Of a stretch of 64,000 nt of DNA, positions 10,059-18,467 are shown one piece after another. The position numbers and the translations under genes are program-made. The DNA is taken from NCBI RefSeq assembly GCF_021228795.1, contig NZ_CP089309.1, forward strand, positions 5,143,501 through 5,207,500, written 5' to 3'. The notes beneath the pieces were generated by a model, which was given only the letters and a program-made list of their open reading frames with translations, was not told the DNA's origin and did not search any database. Positions within the stretch are counted from its first letter, which is position 1. Each line of letters starts with the position of its first letter. Origin of the DNA: Thiocapsa bogorovii. Its GTDB lineage: Bacteria; Pseudomonadota; Gammaproteobacteria; Chromatiales; Chromatiaceae.

Positions 10059-10507
10059 CGATCAATCGCCGCGCGGCTGTTCCGCTCGCGGCGGGGCAAC
10101 CCGACGCCGCCGATTGATGGCGTCATCCGCACGGCCACGGTGCGGATCGCGCACCTCCGAGGTCGCCGTAAGTCCGTCGATGCGCAAGCGAAATCAGAGG
10201 CGGATGGTCGCCCCAGTGTCAAGTGAAGATAATCCACGATACGTTGCCTCGATGCGCCCTCGTCGCTTGGGAATTGGCGGTTCCAGGACCACGAGTCAAC
10301 AGTTGGGTTGAAACCTCTCATGGGCGCGAGGCGACCCGATCGTGGCTTCGATGGTCAGGCTTGATATGGGTCAAGGTCCTCGTCGCGCCTCGAGATTCAA
10401 ATCCGGGTCATCGGGTTCCCGCGGTTGTGGACCAGGTCGTACGCGCTCGCGATCCGCACCGCAGTCACATCGACATACCCGGTACGCAAGCCAACCGGAG
10501 GCATGCT
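10059..10507. other. Intergenic region with an FNR/DNR-type site
   Basis: No convincing gene in 449 bp. The only structured element found is the palindrome at 10361-10374, listed separately, which lies upstream of the HPP-family gene. Confidence 0.55.
10361..10374 (+). promoter_or_regulatory. FNR/DNR-like binding site upstream of the HPP gene
   Basis: TTGATATGGGTCAA fits the CRP/FNR-family palindrome TTGAT-N4-ATCAA with one mismatch. A transcription start 41.5 bp downstream of its centre would be near 10409, with ATTCAA at 10395-10400 as a weak -10. It shares the core TGGGTCAA with the site upstream of nnrS. Confidence 0.5.
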
Positions 10508-11056
10508 TTGAGCCTGATGGCCTACGTCCGAAAGATGCGCGGGACCACCCGCGGAAGTCCGCCGCGGGTGAGCGATCAGGAGGTCTTCTGGTCCTGGATC
10601 GGCGCCTTTCTCGGGATCGGTCTGGTCGGTTGGGTCCATCAGGCGTTCTTCTCGGAGATCGACCTCACGCTCACCATCGGCTCGCTCGGTGCATCCGCGG
10701 TCCTGCTCTACGGGGCGCCGCGCAGTCCATTGGCCCAGCCTCGCAATCTGGTCGGCGGTCACGTCATCTCGGCGCTGGTCGGCGTGACCAGCTGGAAGTT
10801 GCTTTCTGCAGACCCCTGGCTGGCCCAATCGGTGGCCGTGGCGACGGCCATCGCGCTGATGCATCTGAGCAAGACCCTACACCCGCCGGGCGGCGCAACC
10901 GCGTTGATTGCCGTGATCGGCTCCGACGAGATTCATGCGATGGGCTATGACTACGTGCTGATTCCGGCAACACTCGGACCGCTGCTCCTCTTGGCGGTAG
11001 CCCTCCTCGTGAACAACATCCCGGCAACACGTCGTTATCCGGAGAACTGGATATGA
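10508..11056 (+). CDS. HPP-family integral membrane protein
   Basis: A 182-residue protein with four hydrophobic segments after residue 30 (WIGAFLGIGLVGWVHQAFF, LGASAVLLYGAP, SVAVATAIALMHLSKTLHPPGGATALIAVIG, LGPLLLLAVALLVNNI). The HPPGG signature that names the family is present. HPP proteins have been linked to nitrite transport in cyanobacteria and plastids; the bacterial role is otherwise poorly known. A TTG start at 10508 is preferred because GGAGG at 10497-10501 is 6 nt away; the ATG at 10517 is 15 nt away. Neighbouring NO-related genes and an upstream FNR-like site suggest a role in nitrogen oxide handling (inference). Confidence 0.85.
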   Translation: MSLMAYVRKMRGTTRGSPPRVSDQEVFWSWIGAFLGIGLVGWVHQAFFSEIDLTLTIGSLGASAVLLYGAPRSPLAQPRNLVGGHVISALVGVTSWKLLSADPWLAQSVAVATAIALMHLSKTLHPPGGATALIAVIGSDEIHAMGYDYVLIPATLGPLLLLAVALLVNNIPATRRYPENWI

Positions 11057-11135
11057 GAGGATCCGGGTCGCGTCTTGCGAGGGATTTCGGGATTGATTGC
11101 AAGACCCGCTTCTAATCCGAATCCGAGGATAGCCA

Positions 11136-11513
11136 ATGCTGTTCGGCCGTCGCATTACGCGCGAGAAGAGGACCATCGCCGCCATGATGGCGATCTACTG
11201 CCGGGATCATCACCCGGGCCACGAGGGACGATGCGCCGAGTGCGTCGCGATGCTCGATTACGCGCATCGCCGTCTCGACACCTGCCCTTTCCAGGAAGAA
11301 AAGCCGGCCTGCAATCTCTGCGAGGTGCACTGCTACAGCGCCCTGATGCGCGAGCGGGTCCGCGATGTGATGCGCTATTCGGGCCCGCGCATGCTATGGC
11401 CTCATCCGATCCTGAGTCTCGGGCACATCCTCGACAAGTTCCGTCCCGCGCCGACGTTGACGAAGACGCGTGCACGGATCGACGAGGCCCGATCGGACAG
11501 ATCGTCCGAGTGA
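11136..11513 (+). CDS. ygbA: YgbA-type nitrous oxide-stimulated promoter family protein
   Basis: A 125-residue cysteine-rich protein matching the family named after the NO-responsive E. coli gene ygbA. Conserved-looking features are RREKRT-like basic N-terminus (GRRITREKRTIAAMMAIYC), C..C in GRCAEC, and CPF followed by KPACNLCEVHCYS, a probable metal-binding cluster. YgbA belongs to the NsrR regulon in enterobacteria and supports growth recovery from nitrosative stress. It lies 79 bp after the HPP gene on the same strand and is convergent with nnrS, making a small nitric oxide response island. Confidence 0.85.
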   Translation: MLFGRRITREKRTIAAMMAIYCRDHHPGHEGRCAECVAMLDYAHRRLDTCPFQEEKPACNLCEVHCYSALMRERVRDVMRYSGPRMLWPHPILSLGHILDKFRPAPTLTKTRARIDEARSDRSSE

Positions 11514-11536
11514 TGCACGAGTGTCCCGAAGCCGCC

Positions 11537-12718
11537 TCAGCCGGGTCGCCCGTCCGGTCGGGGCGCGAACAACATGGGTGCATGAACCCATAGAAAGAGT
11601 CCGAAAGCGAGGATCCAGCAGAGCCCCGCGCTCATCAGCCAAACGTGGTAACCGGCCGGGTAGATGAGCGGTGCGAGACCGCGCAGGCCGGCGGCGAGGT
11701 TGATGAGTATGAAGGCAACGACAGTCAGGCGAGCGGCCTGCATCACACGTCCCGTGTGGCCGACGGCCACGCGAGCCATCATCCCGAGCGTCACCACGCC
11801 GATCGCCCCGATGGTCAGGGTGTGCAATGCGCCGCGAGCGGGCAGGGTGGTGAAGGCGGGGAGTCCGTCCAGGATCAGGCCGACCGCAAGCCAGAGTAGA
11901 CCCACATAAAGCACCGTCAACATGGGGGTTGTCCAGATCCGTCGGTCGTACCAGCCGGCGATCCGCACCAGAAGCACCAGGCCCAACGCGATCGCGAAGG
12001 CGCCCGCCTGAGGTCCGTAGGGTTGGATGAGGTCCGCGCACAGGAGTGCCGCGGCAAGGAGGAAGGTCAGCCGCTCGACGAACGGAAAGCTGTGCGGTTT
12101 GGCGCCGGTGATCCCGCGTTCGATGAAGAAGGGCATCACCCGGCCCGAGACCAGCAGCATCGTCAGGATAACCACGTCGAGCATCAGACGATGACCTCGC
12201 GCCGCTCCGCCCGGAAGGAAGCCGAGCACATCCAGATGGACCAGCGCGCTCGCGAGTGTCATGCCGGCGAACAGCAGCAGAAAGACGCGGTTCACCGGGT
12301 TGGGGCCGAACCACAGCGGCCGTCGCAGTGCGAAAGCCAGCACCGGGAAGAAGGCAACATCCGTCAGCGCGACCACCAAGGGCGGCAGCCCGAGCCAGGG
12401 CATCAGGCGCCCGGCCAGCCAGAGCGCCACCAACCCCGCGAGTGCCGGGCCGGTCGGTGTGTCCATGCCGCTCCAGTTGCGCACGGCGGTCAGCAGAAAA
12501 CCGGCAATGACTGCCGCCAGATAACCGAACAGCATCTCGTGAGCGTGCCAGGCCGGCCCTGCGAGATAGCCGGGCTGAGGAAACCGCCCCGTCAACATCG
12601 CGAGCCAGACCAGAACAGACAGAAGGGCGGCGATCCCGGCGGCCAGGAAGAAGGGCCGGAAGCCGAGCGCAAGCACGCTGATCGGTCTCTTGGTCTTTGT
12701 AAGCGAATCGACGCGCAT
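11537..12718 (-). CDS. nnrS: NnrS family haem-copper membrane protein
   Basis: A 393-residue polytopic protein with about twelve hydrophobic segments. The N-terminal LALGFRPFFLAAGI, AWHAHEMLFGYLAAVIAGFLLTAVRNWSG and later LHTLTIGAIGVVTLGMMARVAVGHTGR are hallmark NnrS motifs, with histidines that bind haem and copper in the family. NnrS protects against nitric oxide and is usually under NNR, DNR or NsrR control. The ATG at 12718 gives MRVDSLTKTKRP, a short basic leader before the first membrane helix; the frame upstream is open but Arg/Pro-rich. An FNR-type palindrome lies 133 bp upstream. Confidence 0.93.
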   Translation of the reverse strand: MRVDSLTKTKRPISVLALGFRPFFLAAGIAALLSVLVWLAMLTGRFPQPGYLAGPAWHAHEMLFGYLAAVIAGFLLTAVRNWSGMDTPTGPALAGLVALWLAGRLMPWLGLPPLVVALTDVAFFPVLAFALRRPLWFGPNPVNRVFLLLFAGMTLASALVHLDVLGFLPGGAARGHRLMLDVVILTMLLVSGRVMPFFIERGITGAKPHSFPFVERLTFLLAAALLCADLIQPYGPQAGAFAIALGLVLLVRIAGWYDRRIWTTPMLTVLYVGLLWLAVGLILDGLPAFTTLPARGALHTLTIGAIGVVTLGMMARVAVGHTGRVMQAARLTVVAFILINLAAGLRGLAPLIYPAGYHVWLMSAGLCWILAFGLFLWVHAPMLFAPRPDGRPG

Positions 12719-12822
12719 CGGGGTGGTTGTCCTTGTCGGTGGTCGGCGCAAGCTGGAGCGAGTGCGTGGGTTGAACCGGCGTCCGGGCGTCGCGGGGTCA
12801 TGGTGTGCTGTCGCAACAAGGC

Positions 12823-12864
12823 ACCGTAGCGATGGCCTGTCGGTGCGTCCTTGACGTGGGTCAA
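12823..12864 (-). promoter_or_regulatory. FNR/DNR-type promoter of nnrS
   Basis: TTGACGTGGGTCAA at 12851-12864 is a perfect TTGAC-N4-GTCAA palindrome. On the minus strand TACGGT at 12828-12823 sits at the distance expected of a -10 box in a class II FNR-type promoter (start near 12816, 41 bp from the palindrome centre). This spacing agreement raises confidence that the site drives nnrS. Confidence 0.6.
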
Positions 12865-13107
12865 GATGATGCGCCGGCCCGGGGGTGAGGCGAGGAGGTC
12901 TTGTCGTGACTCCGGCCATCGCGGCTGTGGCGCAAAGCGCCACCAGGCATGCGTGTCACCGCAGAGCGGGTGTCAAGAGCTGATGGATGAGGGCAGGGGC
13001 GGTCCCCTGAGCGAGGTCTGCGCGTGATCGGTTCGGGACGACGTCGCGCGGTAACCCCTCGGCGTTTGGTCTGGATCGGCATCGGTCATTTGCGCTCTAA
13101 TCCGGCC

Positions 13108-14991
13108 ATGAACGACACCACCGCGAACGAATCGACTGCCGCTCCGGATGCAGAGGACGGTCGGCTCGGGCTCGACGCCCCGGCGCGAGCCCTCCTCGAA
13201 CGCATCCCCCAAAGCCCCGGCGTCTACAGGATGCTCGATGCCGATGGCACCGTGCTCTATGTCGGCAAGGCCAAGAACCTCAAGCGCCGGGTCTCGAGCT
13301 ATTTCAGTCGGGCACTGACACGTCGTCTTCAGGTGATGGTGAGCCAGATCGCCGACATCGAGGTCACGGTGACCCGCACCGAGGGCGAGGCGTTGCTGCT
13401 CGAGAGCAACCTCATCAAGTCCTTGCGCCCGCGTTTCAACGTCCTGCTGCGCGACGACAAGAGCTATCCCTTCATCTACCTCAGCACGCAAGACGACTTT
13501 CCGAGACTCGCCTTCTATCGAGGGCCGCGCAAATCCAAAGGCCGCCTCTTTGGCCCCTATCCGAGCGCCTGGGCCGTGCGCGAGACCCTTCAGCTGCTGC
13601 AGAAGCTGTTCCCGGTGCGCCAGTGCGAAGACAGCTTCTTCAACAACCGCTCCCGACCCTGTCTGCAATATCAGATCAAACGCTGCAGCGGCCCTTGTGT
13701 CGGACTGGTTAGCCGCGAGGAATACGCCGAGGACGTTGCCCACACCATCCAGTTCCTCGACGGGCGCGCCGAGGAGGCGATCGCCGATCTCGGACGCGGC
13801 ATGGAGCAGGCCGCCGCCGCGCTCGAGTTCGAGCGCGCCGCCGTCCTGCGTGACCAGATCGCGACCCTGAGCCGCATCCAGCAGCGCCAATACGTGAGCG
13901 GGGAGGGTGGCGACCTCGACATCATCGCCTGCGCCCAAGCGGGCGGGACGAGCTGCGTACAGGTCTTCTTTATCCGGTCCGGGCGCAACCTCGGCAACAA
14001 GGCCTTCTTTCCGAAGACACCCGACGACACCGACGATGCGACCCTCCTGGCCGGATTCCTGGCCCAATTCTATGCCGACAAGCAGATCCCCCCCGAGCTG
14101 GTGGTCAGCGTCGAGCCGGAGGAGCGCGTGCTCTTGGAGACGGCGCTCTCGCAACGCGCCGAGCGGCGCGTGCACATCAAATGGCGAGTGCGTGCCGAGC
14201 GTGCCCGCTGGCTCGAGATGGCTCGCGGCAATGCCGAGGTCGCGCTCAAGTCGAGGCTCGGCAGCCAGGCCGGTTACGGGCGCCGCATCGAGGCACTGCG
14301 CGATGCGCTGGATCTACCCGAGCGGCCCCAGCGCATGGAGTGCTTCGACATCAGTCACACCCAAGGCGAGCGCACCGTCGCCTCGTGTGTGGTCTTCGAC
14401 GGCGAAGGGCCGCGCAAGTCCGATTACCGACGCTTCAATATTGAGGGCATCACCCCCGGCGACGACTACGCGGCGCTCCACCAGGCCCTAACACGGCGCT
14501 ATACCCGGGTCAAGCAGGGCGAGTACCCGATCCCGGATATCCTCTTCATCGACGGCGGACGCGGCCAGATCCGCTCGGTCGGCGATGCGCTCCAAGAGCT
14601 CGGTATCGCCGGCGTACAGGTCGTGGGCATTTCGAAGGGGCCTGATCGTCGCCCCGGAACCGAGCTACTTTGGTTGTTGGACGTGGAGTCGCCGCTTATA
14701 CTGCCGAGCGATTCCCCCGCCATGCATCTGGTTGAGCAGATCCGCGACGAGGCCCATCGATTCGCCATCACCGGTCATCGGCAGCGCCGTGCCAAGGCAC
14801 GCACGACCTCGACGCTGGAAGGGCTCGCCGGGATCGGGCCGCGTCGTCGCCAGCGTCTTCTGAAGCAGTTCGGCGGCATCCGCGGTCTGGCCCGTGCAGG
14901 GGTCGAGGACATTGCCTGCGTGGACGGCATCGGCCGACAATTGGCACAACAGATCTACGACGCCTTTCACGAGGAGGCCGCGGGGCCCTGA
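13108..14991 (+). CDS. uvrC: UvrABC nucleotide excision repair, subunit C
   Basis: Makes the dual incisions flanking a DNA lesion in nucleotide excision repair. The 627-residue protein has an N-terminal GIY-YIG nuclease domain (GVYRMLDADGTVLYVGKAK), a cysteine cluster region (CLQYQIKRCSGPC), a UvrB-interacting UVR motif, the RNase H-like endonuclease domain (RMECFDISHTQGE, DILFIDGGRGQI) and a C-terminal tandem helix-hairpin-helix (LAGIGPRRRQRLL, VDGIGRQLAQQI). The ATG at 13108 gives a 30-residue leader before the conserved start; other in-frame starts upstream add only Arg-rich sequence. pgsA follows after 3 bp, a common arrangement in gammaproteobacteria. Confidence 0.97.
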   Translation: MNDTTANESTAAPDAEDGRLGLDAPARALLERIPQSPGVYRMLDADGTVLYVGKAKNLKRRVSSYFSRALTRRLQVMVSQIADIEVTVTRTEGEALLLESNLIKSLRPRFNVLLRDDKSYPFIYLSTQDDFPRLAFYRGPRKSKGRLFGPYPSAWAVRETLQLLQKLFPVRQCEDSFFNNRSRPCLQYQIKRCSGPCVGLVSREEYAEDVAHTIQFLDGRAEEAIADLGRGMEQAAAALEFERAAVLRDQIATLSRIQQRQYVSGEGGDLDIIACAQAGGTSCVQVFFIRSGRNLGNKAFFPKTPDDTDDATLLAGFLAQFYADKQIPPELVVSVEPEERVLLETALSQRAERRVHIKWRVRAERARWLEMARGNAEVALKSRLGSQAGYGRRIEALRDALDLPERPQRMECFDISHTQGERTVASCVVFDGEGPRKSDYRRFNIEGITPGDDYAALHQALTRRYTRVKQGEYPIPDILFIDGGRGQIRSVGDALQELGIAGVQVVGISKGPDRRPGTELLWLLDVESPLILPSDSPAMHLVEQIRDEAHRFAITGHRQRRAKARTTSTLEGLAGIGPRRRQRLLKQFGGIRGLARAGVEDIACVDGIGRQLAQQIYDAFHEEAAGP

Positions 14992-14994
14992 CGT

Positions 14995-15570
14995 ATGTGG
15001 AATATCCCCAACCTTCTGACGATGCTCCGGATTGTCCTGATCCCGGTGTTCGTCGTCGTGTTCTATATCGAGGCACATTGGGCGCCCTATGTCGCCGCCG
15101 CGATCTTCGGCGCCGCTGCCTTGACGGACTGGCTGGACGGCTATCTCGCACGTCTCTGGGAGCAGACCTCGCCGCTCGGCGCCTTCCTCGACCCGGTCGC
15201 CGACAAGTTGATGGTCGCGGTCGCGCTCGTCCTGCTGGTCCAATACGACCCGCGCGTCCTTCTGGCGCTCCCGGCGATCGTGATCATCGGACGCGAGATC
15301 ACGGTCTCCGCGCTCCGCGAGTGGATGGCCGAGATCGGCGCGCGCGCCAAGGTCGCCGTCTCGATGACAGGCAAGATCAAGACCACGGCACAAATGATCT
15401 CGATCGTGCTTCTGATCCTGCGCGAGACCGTCTTCGGACCCTGGGTCTATGAGTTGGGCGTCGTCCTACTCTACGTCGCGGCAGTCCTGACACTCTGGTC
15501 GATGGTGCTCTATCTGCGCGCGGCGTGGCCGAGCCTGTCCGGTCAGGTCGATGTCGATGGGCGCGATTGA
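14995..15570 (+). CDS. pgsA: CDP-diacylglycerol-glycerol-3-phosphate 3-phosphatidyltransferase
   Basis: Makes phosphatidylglycerophosphate, the committed step to phosphatidylglycerol and cardiolipin, in the inner membrane. The CDP-alcohol phosphotransferase motif D-G-x2-A-R-x8-G-x3-D-x3-D is visible in LDGYLARLWEQTSPLG followed by AFLDPVADK. MWNIPNLLTMLRIVLIPVFV starts the protein in the way typical of PgsA. The 191 residues contain about five to six membrane segments. It starts 3 bp after uvrC and is almost certainly translated from the same message. Confidence 0.96.
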   Translation: MWNIPNLLTMLRIVLIPVFVVVFYIEAHWAPYVAAAIFGAAALTDWLDGYLARLWEQTSPLGAFLDPVADKLMVAVALVLLVQYDPRVLLALPAIVIIGREITVSALREWMAEIGARAKVAVSMTGKIKTTAQMISIVLLILRETVFGPWVYELGVVLLYVAAVLTLWSMVLYLRAAWPSLSGQVDVDGRD

Positions 15571-15655
15571 AGCCCGTTGGGATCGGGTTCGGAGCGATCA
15601 GCGCCCCAGTGTCTCCAGCGTCCCTTCGCACCGCGGGAGGAGCCACATCCGGGGG

Positions 15656-15683
15656 TTGACAGCATCAAGAAAGGCACTAGAAT
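15656..15683 (+). promoter_or_regulatory. tRNA-Gly promoter
   Basis: TTGACA at 15656-15661 and TAGAAT at 15678-15683 are 16 bp apart, followed by the GC-rich discriminator ACGCGGC. That combination is typical of a strong, growth-rate controlled stable RNA promoter; transcription should begin a few bases before the tRNA. Confidence 0.8.
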
Positions 15684-15696
15684 ACGCGGCTCCAAA

Positions 15697-15771
15697 GCGG
15701 GAATAGCTCAGTGGTAGAGCACAACCTTGCCAAGGTTGGGGTCGCGAGTTCGAATCTCGTTTCCCGCTCCA
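15697..15771 (+). tRNA. tRNA-Gly (GCC)
   Basis: Cloverleaf is complete: acceptor GCGGGAA (15697-15703) pairs with TTCCCGC (15761-15767), followed by T and an encoded CCA. The D arm has AGCTCAGTGGTAGAGC, the anticodon stem is CAACC/GGTTG with loop TTGCCAA (anticodon GCC at 15729-15731), and the T arm contains GTTCGAATC. The antisense frame across it is an artefact. Confidence 0.97.
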
Positions 15772-15789
15772 AATGATTCAAGACTTTAG

Positions 15790-15813
15790 AAGCCGGCTTC
15801 GCGCCGGCTTTTG
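15790..15813 (+). terminator. Terminator after tRNA-Gly
   Basis: AAGCCGGC (15790-15797), loop TTCGC, then GCCGGCTT (15803-15810) and further T residues. A compact intrinsic terminator 19 bp after the tRNA. Confidence 0.85.
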
Positions 15814-15911
15814 TCTGTCTGCCCAAACGGTGCCCATAATTTTTGGCGACGAGATCGGGGTCACGGCCTTCGGCGACCACGATCTCGAATTCGAATCCTG
15901 CCCGTCAGCGC

Positions 15912-16596
15912 CTATTTCGTGACCCTGTTGTCTCGGGACGCGACGGATCGGGCGAGCCAATTCCGCGTTCCCTCCAGGTCGAGCAGATAGCGATCAAGAG
16001 TCTCGTGCTCCACCCAAGACGGCATCAGGGGCTGGAACTTGCTCAGGCGATAGCCCGGAAGGTTCCGACTGATGTCCTGCCAACGCTCGGTATCTTCCCG
16101 GAACCCGACACTGCCGCGTTGCCCCAATGCGTCGCTGAAACGTCGGCCGTCGACACCCTCGCCGCGAACGCGCACCGGAACATTGTCCGCGTTGATCTTC
16201 CAGTCCGGTTCGATTGCTGCGATGGCATGCCGCGGGGTGGAGTTGATGGTGTCGTCTGCGTAGGTCCACCAGCCGGAGAAATTCCTCGCTGGTGATCCCG
16301 CGGAAGTCCGCAACGCCCGATAGCTGCGACCAAGCATCCTCATTTGCGACGGTGGCGCAAATTCCAATGCGTTGCAGGTCATGTCGAGCGAGGCGAGCCA
16401 AACGCTCGACGACGCTTATCAGATCTGCCCCACGGTCTGTGCCCGCCAGCGCGTGAATCTCGTCGACAACGAGGAAGCGCAGATCTGCGAAGAGCGCAGC
16501 CGCATCCACACGCGGCGACATGAGCATCACCTCCATTGATTCCGGAGTGGTCAAGAGCAGCTCGCAGGGCTCGGCGAGAAAACCGCGCCGATAATC
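15912..16596 (-). pseudogene. Remnant of a large Lhr-like DEAD/DEAH-box helicase
   Basis: Two overlapping minus-strand frames hold pieces of one helicase. From about 16593 the first reads RRGFLAEPCELLLTTPES, then the Walker B-type motif LVVDEIHAL and motif III-like GICATVAN, ending near GITSEEFL. The second, downstream frame carries a C-terminal region (ERWQDISRNLPGYRLSKFQ, then DRYLLDLEGTRNWLA) and stops at 15912. An in-frame stop at 16597-16599 closes the first frame and no N-terminal Walker A part remains. Motif IV-VI regions between the pieces are missing, so there has been deletion as well as a frameshift. Position next to a tRNA-Gly suggests a decayed island. Confidence 0.65.
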
Positions 16597-16742
16597 CTAT
16601 CCATCATGCGTCCGCAGCTCGGACGGCGGAACTGATGCCGGAAGCCCCGTGGCTATCGCTCTGCGCCAAAACAGTTCAGCCGGCACGCACGCGCGCAGCG
16701 GCGCTTTTCTCGCTACGCTGCTCCGCGCAATGTCGCGGCGGC

Positions 16743-18380
16743 TCAGACGAGCTTTGGGTATTCGGGCCGATAGACATGGCCTCGAATGAAATCGACCATA
16801 TCAGTCGGACGATCGACGCGCGCGAGGCCCAGGTCGAAAACGAGTCGTGCGACCCGAGCGGCGGTTTGGATTTCGGTCTCCAAGATGTTCGACTGGGGCG
16901 GATAAAGGAGCCCCTGCTTTAGCATCTCGGGCGGCACCTGATCCGCGACCGCCGCCGCTGCCTCGATGAACATTTCGTCGGTGACGCGACTGGCCTGGGT
17001 CGCGAAAATCGCCATGCCCACCGCCGGGAAGATGTAAAAATTGTTGGCTTGTCCCGGCAGGAAGACCTGCCCCTCACAATGGACCGGATCGAACTGGACG
17101 CCCGCTGCATAGATCACCTTGCCCTTGGACCAGGTGTAGGCCTGCTCTGCGGTGCATTCCGCGTGATCGGTCGGGTTCGACAGGGCGAGGATCACCGGGC
17201 GCTCGTTCACCTGCGACATCGCCTCGACAACCTCTTGGGTGAAGGCGCCGCCAACCGTGCTGACCCCGATGAGCGTCGTCGGCTTCAGGTGCTTGATCGC
17301 GGCGGCGAAGTCCGTGCAGGGCTCGTTCGGATGCGCGTAGGGTAGCTGGAAGTCCACGAGGTCCGTGCGGCTCGGCTCCAGCAGGCCATTGACGTCGAAC
17401 ATGTGCACCTTGGCCTGCGCTTCCGTGAGCGACATGCCTTGGGAGACCAGCGCCGAGCACAGAAGGTTGGCAAGGCCGATGCCCGCCGATCCGGCGCCGA
17501 GGAAGAGGTAGCTCTCGTCCTTGAGTTGGGTGCCCTTGAGCTTCACGGCATTGATCATCCCGGCCAGGGTGATACCGGCTGTGCCCTGAACATCGTCGTT
17601 GTAGACGCAGTAATGGTCGCGGTAGCGCTCGAGCAAATGCACCGCATCCACCCCCGTCCAGTCCTCGAAATGGATGCAGCAACGCGGAAACACGTCCTGC
17701 ACCGCCTCAACCAGCTCGTCGACGAACGAAAAAAGCTCGTCCGACGACGGACGCGTCTTGCGCAGCCCGAGATAGAGCGGGTCATTCCGGTATTGCTCGT
17801 TGTTGGTGCCCGCGTCGAGATACATCGGGAGTAGGTGCTGAGGGGGCACCCCGGCTGCGGCGGTGTAGAGCTGCAGCTTACCGATCGGGATTCCCATGCC
17901 ATTGGCACCGAGGTCACCGAGACCGAGGATGCGTCCACCGTCGGTCACGCAGATGAAGCGGATGTCCTTCCGGGGCCAGTTTCCAAGGATGTCCCGGACC
18001 TGCCCGCGCCGCTCGATCGAGACATACATTCCCCTGGGTTGGCGGTAAATGTGACCGAACTTGAGACACACCTCGCCGATCGTAGGATCGTAGACGATCG
18101 GCAGGAAGCGGGCCGGGTCGGACATGATGGTCCGGTAAAAAAGGGTTTCATCGTGGTCGAGCAGATTGACCAGGAAGATGTAGCGATCGAGGTCGGTGGT
18201 CTTATGGCTGAGCTGCAGCATCACCCGGCGCAGTTGCAGATCCTCGGTCTCGGTTACATCGGGTACCAGACCCACGAGGTCCAGGGCCTGCCTTTCGGCC
18301 TCGGTGAAAGCGGTGGATTTGTTCAGGGACGGATCTTGAAGCAGCTCTGAGCCGCGCTTGGAAATGGTCGTCATGGTCAT
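16743..18380 (-). CDS. maeA: NAD-dependent malic enzyme
   Basis: Oxidatively decarboxylates malate to pyruvate. The 545-residue length and the sequence FYRTIMSDPARFLPIVYDPTIG, FICVTDGGRILGLGDLGANG, YNDDVQGTAGITLAG and LFLGAGSAGIGLANLL (dinucleotide fold) match the large NAD-type malic enzymes, with catalytic Tyr/Lys and metal Glu/Asp positions in the usual motifs. The ATG at 18380 gives MTMTTISKRG; upstream in-frame residues are not domain-like. It lies 87 bp downstream of fumC on the same strand, so fumarate to malate to pyruvate may be expressed together. Confidence 0.95.
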   Translation of the reverse strand: MTMTTISKRGSELLQDPSLNKSTAFTEAERQALDLVGLVPDVTETEDLQLRRVMLQLSHKTTDLDRYIFLVNLLDHDETLFYRTIMSDPARFLPIVYDPTIGEVCLKFGHIYRQPRGMYVSIERRGQVRDILGNWPRKDIRFICVTDGGRILGLGDLGANGMGIPIGKLQLYTAAAGVPPQHLLPMYLDAGTNNEQYRNDPLYLGLRKTRPSSDELFSFVDELVEAVQDVFPRCCIHFEDWTGVDAVHLLERYRDHYCVYNDDVQGTAGITLAGMINAVKLKGTQLKDESYLFLGAGSAGIGLANLLCSALVSQGMSLTEAQAKVHMFDVNGLLEPSRTDLVDFQLPYAHPNEPCTDFAAAIKHLKPTTLIGVSTVGGAFTQEVVEAMSQVNERPVILALSNPTDHAECTAEQAYTWSKGKVIYAAGVQFDPVHCEGQVFLPGQANNFYIFPAVGMAIFATQASRVTDEMFIEAAAAVADQVPPEMLKQGLLYPPQSNILETEIQTAARVARLVFDLGLARVDRPTDMVDFIRGHVYRPEYPKLV

Positions 18381-18467
18381 CGTGTTTAGGCCTCGGATTG
18401 ACAGGATGGAACGGGGCTGAGGGGCGACAATGGACATCAAAATCGGCGGCACGCTTAACCGATGCCG

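Noticed and set aside
15677-15960. Short minus-strand frames across the tRNA
   Set aside because: They are antisense to tRNA-Gly and its terminator; the translated RETRFELATPTL-type string is a known artefact of reading tRNA genes backwards.
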